Origin: Opitutaceae bacterium
Lineage (GTDB): Bacteria > Verrucomicrobiota > Verrucomicrobiia > Opitutales > Opitutaceae
Reading direction: 5' to 3'
Length of the DNA: 44,459 bases
NCBI GenBank assembly: GCA_023269585.1
Contig: JAHFTC010000023.1
Coordinates: 1-44,459, forward strand
Shown: one piece after another, positions 39,180-44,459 of the stretch
How the letters are laid out: every line of letters begins with the position of its first letter
Position numbering within the stretch: position 1 is the first letter of the stretch
The notes under the pieces: generated by a model
The model's database searches: none
What the model was told of the DNA's origin: nothing
What the model saw: only the letters and a program-made list of their open reading frames with translations
Program-made: the position numbers and the translations under genes

Positions 39180-39685
39180 TCCTGAAACTCCCCTTTCTTG
39201 TTCTCCTTCATGTAGGCGGTGACGATCGTCGGGCTCACTTTGCGGGCCTCCGCTTCGACCCAATCGACGTCCTTGCCGGCATCCACTTTCCCATGGCGCG
39301 CCGCGTACTGCTCCGCCTCGGGTGAGAGCGGCCGCGCCGCGGCCGCGGTGGTCGAGTCGGACGCGTCGACGGTGCCGACGCCCGCTGTCTTCTCGGTCTC
39401 CGGTCTCTTCTCCGCCGTGAAGCCGGCGAAGACCCAGCCCGTGCCGCCGGGGGCGGTCACGTTGAGCCATTTACCCGTCGGGTTGAGCTCGGCGATCTTG
39501 AGCGCCTCGGCGAAGCCGACGGTGCCGGCCACCGCGGATTGCGAATTCGGGGCGGTGTAGAGCTGCAGGCCGGCGCGCTTGGAGTAGACGGTGCCGCCCG
39601 CCTTCGGCTCCGCCACGGCCGCCGTGGTCAAGGCGCCCGCCAACGCCACAAGGGCGAGCAGACGCAGGGGTGAGTTGGAGTTCAT
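39176..39685 (-). CDS. Secreted SH3-like domain protein
   Basis: The 169-residue product has a signal peptide (MNSNSPLRLLALVALAGALT, cleavage near AVAEP) and one bacterial SH3-like domain (residues about 30-92: GGTVYSKRAGLQLYTAPNSQ... GTGWVFAGF). A 75-residue tail follows, helical in part (SPEAEQYAARHGKVDAGKDV). Such domains often bind cell wall or partner proteins. It overlaps its neighbours by 4 bp on both sides, so the cyclase, this protein and the M48 peptidase are translationally coupled and very likely work together. Confidence 0.87.
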   Translation of the reverse strand: MNSNSPLRLLALVALAGALTTAAVAEPKAGGTVYSKRAGLQLYTAPNSQSAVAGTVGFAEALKIAELNPTGKWLNVTAPGGTGWVFAGFTAEKRPETEKTAGVGTVDASDSTTAAAARPLSPEAEQYAARHGKVDAGKDVDWVEAEARKVSPTIVTAYMKENKKGEFQE

Positions 39686-41772
39686 TTGGAGTGTAGTTCG
39701 AGAATGGGTTCCCAGTCGGCCGGAGGGGGCGTCGTCGCCAGCCTCGCCGCCTCCTCGCCATAACGCGTGGCAAGAAAATCGTCCGGCCGCAACGTCGCAG
39801 CTTCACCGAAGGCCCGCTGCGCCTCCGCGAACCGCCGGCCGCAGAACGCCGCGTAGCCCGCGCCGTAGGCCGCCAGGAACCGCCGCGCGCCCTCGTCGAG
39901 CGACTCCGGCTCGCCGATCAGCTCGAACACCTCCACGGCCTGCTTCTTGCCCTTCACCTTCAGCTGCGCCACCGGCCGGGTGACCAGCGCCGGGCCCACC
40001 AGCGCCGCCGTGCGCGGCCCGAGCAGGATCGCGGTGTGGAACTCCTTGTTCGCGCCCTCCAGGCGCGACGCGAGGTTCACCGGGTCGCCGAGCACCGTGT
40101 AGTTGCGCTTCTTGGTCGAGCCGACGTTGCCCACGACCACGTCGCCGGTGTTCACGCCGATGCGCATGCCCAGCCGCTGGCCGCGCTCGCGCTCGATCCG
40201 CTCGTTGAGCGCCTCCAGCCGGCGCATGCAGTCCAGCGCCGCGCGGCAGGCGGAGAGCGCGTGGTTCTCGAGCGGCTCGGGGCTGCCGAACACGCCCATG
40301 ATCGCGTCGCCGATGTACTTGTCCACGTAGCAGCCGTGGCGCAGCACGCCCTCCGTGAGGTCCTCGAGCACGGAGTTGATCAACGGGACAAGCTCCTCCG
40401 CCGGCATCGACTCCGAGAGCGTGGTGAAGTTGGCCAGGTCGGCGAAGAACACCGTGAGCTCGCGCTTCTCGCCGCCGAGCTTCAGCGCATCCGGATTCTG
40501 GACGAGCTGTTTCACCACCGCCGGGGAAACGTAGCTGCCGAACCAGCCCTGGATCTCCTGCTTGCGCGCGCGCTCCAGCAGGAAACTCTGCACCGCTGCC
40601 GCCCCGAAGCCCGCCGCCGCGCCCGCCACCGGCAACATCGGGGCGAACCACACGTTGCCGAGAAACGCCGCCGTGCTGCCGCCGAGCACCAGCGCCACGC
40701 CGCCGCCGGCCACCAGCGCCGGCCGCACCACGCCGATCCCGCCCCGCGCCACCCAGCCGAGCGCCGTCACGAGCAGCACCAGCGCGCCGGCCGAGGCCCA
40801 TGGCCCGGCCTCGCGCACAAACCCGCCCGCAACGAGATTCGTGTACGCCGTCCAGTGCGAGATCACGCCCGGCTCCGGCGCGCCGCACGGGGTGGCGACG
40901 TAGTCGTACGTACCCGCGGCGTTGACACCCACGAACACCGTGCGCCCGCGCACCTTCGCAAACGCCTCGCGCACGAGCGCATCCTCCGGCGCCGGCTCGG
41001 CCGCGACCGCCTGCGCCAGCGCCGCCGGCTCCAGATCGCTCGCCACCTCCGCCGCGCGCTTCGCCACCGCCAGCCCGTCGAGCGCGAACGGCGCCGCCGT
41101 CAACACCGGCACGCCGCGGGCGCGCAACGTCTTGAGGTCGCCCCGCCAGCGCAACAGCTGCGGCGCCGCGGGCAGTCCGGTGTTCCGCTGCACCGCCACC
41201 GCCGAAAGCGAGTCCTTCGCGACATAGCGCCGGAGCACCGAATCCGCATCCGGCACCGAGCGCGTCGAGCCCCAGCGGGGACGTTGGAAATAGGCCGCGT
41301 AACTCTCGCGGAAATCCGCCGGCCAGATCACCGGCAGCTGCTCGGGCTTGTCCGCCGTCGCCGGCATCGCACCGAGGGTGACCTCCGGCAGCGCCGCCGC
41401 CAACGCGCCGAACTCGTAGTCCTGCATCGGATCCTCGGAGGCCTCGAAGAAATTGAAGTCCCCCACCACCGCCTTCGCCCCCGCGCGGTGCAGCGACGCG
41501 AACAATCCGGCGAACGCCCGCCGCGGCCACGGCCAGCGGTAGCCGATGTCCGCCGCACCCAGCCGTTGCAGCGCCTGTTCGTCGATCAGCACCAGCGCCG
41601 TATCCGCCGGCACCTCCGCCTGCGCCGCCGTGCGTCGCTGCAGCATGTCGAACCACGCGCGATCGAGCGCCGCGAGCGCCCCGGCCGCCCCGAGCAGGCC
41701 GACCAACGCCAGCGCCGCGCCCGGGGGCGCGCAGGCGTGAAGGAGCTTTCGGAATCCGGGGTTGGTGGCCAT
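39682..41772 (-). CDS. CHASE2-domain class III adenylate cyclase
   Basis: The 696-residue receptor cyclase has an N-terminal helix, a periplasmic CHASE2 sensor domain (about 35-320), three membrane helices (about 325-400) and a cytoplasmic class III cyclase domain (435-600). Metal Asps are 445 (FFADLANFT) and 489 (GDAIMGVFG). Lys485 (DKYIGD) and Asp563 (LGDPVNLASR) specify adenine. Asn566 and Arg570 stabilise the transition state. It should therefore make cAMP. A short C-terminal TPR-like helix pair follows. It heads a coupled operon with SH3 and M48 genes. The ATG at 41772 was chosen. Confidence 0.95.
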   Translation of the reverse strand: MATNPGFRKLLHACAPPGAALALVGLLGAAGALAALDRAWFDMLQRRTAAQAEVPADTALVLIDEQALQRLGAADIGYRWPWPRRAFAGLFASLHRAGAKAVVGDFNFFEASEDPMQDYEFGALAAALPEVTLGAMPATADKPEQLPVIWPADFRESYAAYFQRPRWGSTRSVPDADSVLRRYVAKDSLSAVAVQRNTGLPAAPQLLRWRGDLKTLRARGVPVLTAAPFALDGLAVAKRAAEVASDLEPAALAQAVAAEPAPEDALVREAFAKVRGRTVFVGVNAAGTYDYVATPCGAPEPGVISHWTAYTNLVAGGFVREAGPWASAGALVLLVTALGWVARGGIGVVRPALVAGGGVALVLGGSTAAFLGNVWFAPMLPVAGAAAGFGAAAVQSFLLERARKQEIQGWFGSYVSPAVVKQLVQNPDALKLGGEKRELTVFFADLANFTTLSESMPAEELVPLINSVLEDLTEGVLRHGCYVDKYIGDAIMGVFGSPEPLENHALSACRAALDCMRRLEALNERIERERGQRLGMRIGVNTGDVVVGNVGSTKKRNYTVLGDPVNLASRLEGANKEFHTAILLGPRTAALVGPALVTRPVAQLKVKGKKQAVEVFELIGEPESLDEGARRFLAAYGAGYAAFCGRRFAEAQRAFGEAATLRPDDFLATRYGEEAARLATTPPPADWEPILELHSK

Positions 41773-42012
41773 CGCCGCGTCGTGCTGCCGGCAGGTTCGC
41801 AGCCCCGCGCCGCCCCGCCAAGCCCGAAGGCGCGCTGCGGACCGACCGCCGGGCCACCACCGAAACGTTGTTGTCCCCCCGAGCCGGGAGAGACCGAGCC
41901 CTCGAACGAGTTTGGATTCGCGCACGCGAAGACCTCAGACCAAGCAGAAGCCGTGCAGACAGCAACGCCCCAGGGCGACAGGAATTCCCCCGGTCAGGCC
42001 CCACTCGAGTTC

Positions 42013-42663
42013 ATGCGCCACCCGACCCCGTGGCTGCGCGCGTTCGTGGCCGCTCAGGCCACGGCCCTCCCGCAGGAGGAATTTGCCCGGATGCTCGAGG
42101 CGATCCACCGGCTCCACACGAGTTACTGTGACGCTTTGCAGTCTGCGCCGCCCGGAGCACTACGCGGCCTCGCGCTCCACCGGATGCTGGATCAGGCGTT
42201 GGCCATCGCCAACGGGCTGCACACCAGCTGCCGGCGCGGCTGCTGCGGGTGCTGCCACTTCGAAGTGGAGATCACTCCCGATGAGGCCGCTCTGCTCGCC
42301 GCCAAAGTGCGCGAGGGCGTGGTGATCGATCAGGACCGCCTCCGGCTCCAGGCGACCCGGCCGCGACTCAGCCCGGAGTGGGGGCGCTTCTTCGCACCGG
42401 AAAATCGATGCGTGTTTCTTGGCGACGACCACGCCTGCCGGATCTACGAGTGGCGCCCGGCCGCCTGCCGACGGCTCCTGGTCACTACGCCGCCGGAGGC
42501 GTGCACAACACCCGGCGCCGCCGTGGCGCCGGTCCCCGTGTTGATCGCCGAGGTGCTGCTGAGCGCCGCCCTCGATCTCGCTGGAGGAACCTATGCCTCG
42601 ATCGCCCGGTTGCTGAGCAAGGAACTCGATGCATTTCCAACGCCGGGCAGCTCCGGCTCGTGA
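42013..42663 (+). CDS. YkgJ-type cysteine-cluster (zinc/iron-chelating) protein
   Basis: The 216-residue product carries the cysteine pattern of the YkgJ (CxxCxxCC) family: SCRRGCCGCCHFEVEITPDE, then CVFLGDDHACRIYEWRPAAC and a further Cys (PPEAC). These probably bind zinc or an iron-sulfur cluster. The first 75 residues are helical. I chose the ATG at 42013; a GTG at 41953 in the same frame is an alternative that adds 20 residues. It is divergent from the cyclase gene. Function is unknown for the family. Confidence 0.83.
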   Translation: MRHPTPWLRAFVAAQATALPQEEFARMLEAIHRLHTSYCDALQSAPPGALRGLALHRMLDQALAIANGLHTSCRRGCCGCCHFEVEITPDEAALLAAKVREGVVIDQDRLRLQATRPRLSPEWGRFFAPENRCVFLGDDHACRIYEWRPAACRRLLVTTPPEACTTPGAAVAPVPVLIAEVLLSAALDLAGGTYASIARLLSKELDAFPTPGSSGS

Positions 42664-42739
42664 GGTTCCGCCTGGGAATCCGTTCCAGACCCGCTCACAC
42701 CGGACGATTCGATCGCCTGCATCGGTCGGTGTTCTCGCC

Positions 42740-43444
42740 TCAACTGATCAGCAGCAACCGCGACTGACCGGGCGCCGTGTCGGGGGCGCGGTGGATGCAG
42801 GGCGGCACCGGGCAGCCGGGGTACTCAATCGCGATGCGCCAGAGGTTGCCCACCCCGAAGGAGAACGGCTGCGCCTCCGGCGCAGGTTCGTAGTGGAGAT
42901 CGTAGCAATGCTCCGCCAGGAACGCGCTGAACCCGTCGTCGTCCAGCCCGCCGTACAGCTCCAGAAGTGCAGCGCGCGTGGCGGGCACGTCCACCCGCCG
43001 CCGCACCTCCTCGTTGCGCACGCCCTCGCTCGTCGGCCCGTGGTAGGTGCACAGATAGGTGTCGGCCGGCTCCGGGGCGCTGTCGGCATGGAACGAGTAC
43101 ACGTCGGTGCGCACGACCGATGCGTCCTCATCCCGGGCATAGCCGCGAATCAGGTCGAGCGACGGTGCGAGGCCGTGCTCGCGCAACAACCGCAGATCCG
43201 CCACGAGGCGGCCGACAGCGACGGCGCCGGCCGCGCTCACGGGCAGCGCCACCAGAAAGGCCTCGTCAAGCGTCGTGATCTGTTCGGAGCCCGCCAGCCG
43301 GTCCACGATTTCGCCGAAGTCGCCCGACAGCGCGCGCTCCCAGCAGAGCGCGTTCACGCCGTCCGCGAACGGCGTTGTCACCAGTTCCTGGAAGCTCTGC
43401 ACGCGCTTGATGCGGGCGTAATCGGGCAGGGAGAAGGATTTCAT
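42740..43444 (-). CDS. DUF1826-like protein
   Basis: The 234-residue product is highly patterned: SFHADSAPEPADTYLCTYHG, SEGVRNEEVRRRVDVPATRA, FLAEHCYDLHYEPAP, FGVGNLWRIAIEYPGCPVPP and CIHRAP near the end. I read this as the DUF1826 family, seen mainly in Proteobacteria, sometimes beside zinc-homeostasis GTPases; the naming is from memory. The conserved His, Asp and Cys residues could bind a metal. No signal peptide is present. It lies 29 bp after a small ORF that is itself coupled to rnhA, so all three may share one transcript. Confidence 0.75.
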   Translation of the reverse strand: MKSFSLPDYARIKRVQSFQELVTTPFADGVNALCWERALSGDFGEIVDRLAGSEQITTLDEAFLVALPVSAAGAVAVGRLVADLRLLREHGLAPSLDLIRGYARDEDASVVRTDVYSFHADSAPEPADTYLCTYHGPTSEGVRNEEVRRRVDVPATRAALLELYGGLDDDGFSAFLAEHCYDLHYEPAPEAQPFSFGVGNLWRIAIEYPGCPVPPCIHRAPDTAPGQSRLLLIS

Positions 43445-43473
43445 GCGTGAAGGCGGCGGGGCACGGTCAGCGT

Positions 43474-43659
43474 TCAGGGGACGAAGCTGCAGGCCCGCAG
43501 CGTGACGATCGCCGCCGCCGTGTCGAAGCCCGGATTGCGAACGGTCGCGTTCAGCAGAAACGCCGCGCCCTGCTCCGCGACCTCCTCAAACGCGCGGGCT
43601 GAGCCGAGTGCTCCATTGCGCGCAGGCCGGCGTGCGGGACGCCCCCGGGAGCCGCTCAC
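43474..43659 (-). CDS. Small ORF coupled to rnhA, or gene remnant
   Basis: The 61-residue frame starts with GTG overlapping the rnhA stop by 4 bp (GTGA), a common coupling arrangement. Codon third positions are strongly G/C in its second half (EEVAEQGAAFLLNATVRNPG, then FDTAAAIVTLRACSFVP), which looks like genuine coding sequence. The first half is Arg-rich and less convincing. It could be a real small protein or the C-terminal end of a degraded gene. Confidence 0.4.
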   Translation of the reverse strand: MSGSRGRPARRPARNGALGSARAFEEVAEQGAAFLLNATVRNPGFDTAAAIVTLRACSFVP

Positions 43660-44150
43660 AGGAGTGTGAGACCGAGGGACTGGTTGGCGGCCGCGGGATC
43701 CTCAAAGGCACCGTCGGCAGGCAGGTCCGGGCGCCGCCGCGCCGCGACGGCCAAGCGGTCGCATTCCTCGTTCTCCGGGTGCGCCGCGTGCCCCTTGATC
43801 CACTCGAACGTCACCGCGTGCCGCTGAAGGAGCTCCCGCAACTGGATCCACAGGTCCGCGTTCTCGCGGATGCCCTTGCTCTTGCGAAACCCGTCCCGCG
43901 CCCAGCCGTCGAGCCAGCCCCGGTTCACGGCCTCGGTCACGTATTTGGAATCTGAAACCACGCGCACCTCCCGCCGGCCGCCCTCGAGCGCGCGCAGGCC
44001 CTCGATCACCGCCACGAGCTCCATGCGGTTGTTCGTCGTCCGCCGGTAACCACCCGAGAGTGCGCGGCGCTCCCCTTCGCCCACGAGCAACGCCGCCCAG
44101 CCGCCCGGGCCCGGGTTCAGCTCGCAGGCCCCATCGGTGTAGATCGCCAT
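43656..44150 (-). CDS. rnhA: Ribonuclease HI
   Basis: The 164-residue enzyme cleaves RNA in RNA-DNA hybrids. Catalytic residues are all present: Asp6 (IYTDGACELNPGPGGWA), Glu44 (TTNNRMELVAVIEGL), Asp67 (VVSDSKYVTEAV), His121 (WIKGHAAHPENEECD) and Asp131. The handle region is GWLDGWARDGFRKSKGIREN, as in the E. coli type. The ATG at 44150 gives the usual start; a GTG seven codons upstream is possible. The last 20 residues are a short extra tail. It faces away from the partial gene at 44395. Confidence 0.95.
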   Translation of the reverse strand: MAIYTDGACELNPGPGGWAALLVGEGERRALSGGYRRTTNNRMELVAVIEGLRALEGGRREVRVVSDSKYVTEAVNRGWLDGWARDGFRKSKGIRENADLWIQLRELLQRHAVTFEWIKGHAAHPENEECDRLAVAARRRPDLPADGAFEDPAAANQSLGLTLL

Positions 44151-44394
44151 GGCGGGATTGGAATTCGGCACGAGGCAGGTTCGATCGCTTTCCGGCCGAG
44201 CACACGCTCTTTCGGCCGAATGCCCGGCGCCGCCGTAGACTTCTCCGCCGGCAACAGCAGCGACCCCGGTCGGAGCCCGCGACGCCCCTCCACAGTCGCC
44301 GACGCGCTTCCCAGCATTCCGGCCCGATCGCGGGTCTTGTAGCCCCGCGCCAGCGTGGTATCGTTCTCTCACCCACCCCGCTCCGCGTAGCCCC

Positions 44395-44459
44395 ATGAGC
44401 ACCCCATCGTCCGTCCCCGCGCTCGCCGGTCCCGCCGAGCTCCAACAGTTCCTCCGTCG
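44395..44459 (+). CDS. Start of an unidentified gene, cut by the window end
   Basis: An ATG at 44395 opens a frame reading MSTPSSVPALAGPAELQQFL and one more residue before the window ends. The start is divergent from rnhA with a 244-bp gap. TTGTAG and TATCGT, spaced about 16 bp, lie near 44337-44366 and are a weak promoter candidate. Too little is visible to name a product. Confidence 0.5.
   Translation, partial: MSTPSSVPALAGPAELQQFLR

Noticed and set aside
40036-42663. 875-codon frame ending in the Cys-cluster protein
   Set aside because: Most of it is antisense to the adenylate cyclase gene; only the part from about 42013 has coding character.

Overview
The window is high-GC DNA in which gene starts rarely carry a clear Shine-Dalgarno sequence. 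The gene set points to Verrucomicrobiota, most likely an Opitutaceae-like bacterium. The evidence is two adjacent secreted proteins with the same C-terminal 'ATWR..NFT.ADLTND' module, a SWIB/MDM2 mini-protein, a CHASE2 cyclase - SH3 - M48 peptidase operon, and separate CoaC and CoaB proteins. This assignment is inference from gene families; there is no rRNA or other marker to settle it. I found no tRNA, rRNA, CRISPR array, prophage or transposase.

Layout. 1-4104: secreted and cell-wall proteins (partial module protein, parallel beta-helix protein, NamZ-type exo-muramidase). 4105-11085: small conserved protein, TIR-like fusion protein, aldo/keto reductase, EamA transporter, alpha/beta hydrolase, HEAT-repeat membrane protein. 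11137-14627: DUF433/DUF5615 toxin-antitoxin-like pair, small hypotheticals, second EamA transporter, SWIB protein. 15010-19441: RRM RNA-binding protein with a strong terminator, then a TetR - HlyD - ABC ATPase - ABC-2 permease efflux operon (CecR/YbhGFSR type). 19901-24086: YajQ, histone H1-like basic protein, small membrane protein, then panB - coaC - coaB for coenzyme A synthesis. 24991-29163: HrpA helicase. 29339-29465: candidate sigma54-driven small RNA. 29512-33174: LysR regulator divergent from yggS - aroE - prepilin peptidase. 33506-36198: YceI protein with a membrane partner, and a PhoD-like secreted protein that has lost key metal ligands. 36537-41772: MscS channel with a cyclic-nucleotide-binding domain, and a translationally coupled CHASE2 adenylate cyclase / SH3 / M48 peptidase operon. 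42013-44459: Cys-cluster protein, DUF1826-like protein, small coupled ORF, RNase HI, and the start of a further gene.

The intergenic DNA is unusually structured. It holds several families of short dispersed repeats: a ~100-bp element in three or four copies, long inverted-arm elements with ~9-nt internal periodicity, a 27-mer in three copies, and pyrimidine heptads directly in front of start codons. It also holds long perfect or near-perfect palindromes (31 and 46 bp) and a 94-bp tandem duplication. One stretch of this repeat type appears to lie in frame inside hrpA.

The observations most worth following are: (1) a ~100-nt RNA with a near-consensus sigma54 promoter, two tetraloop hairpins and an intrinsic terminator; (2) a TIR-like domain, lacking the usual catalytic Glu, fused to a beta-rich module; (3) a cyclase operon beside a cyclic-nucleotide-binding mechanosensitive channel; (4) the repeat families and the in-frame hrpA insert.
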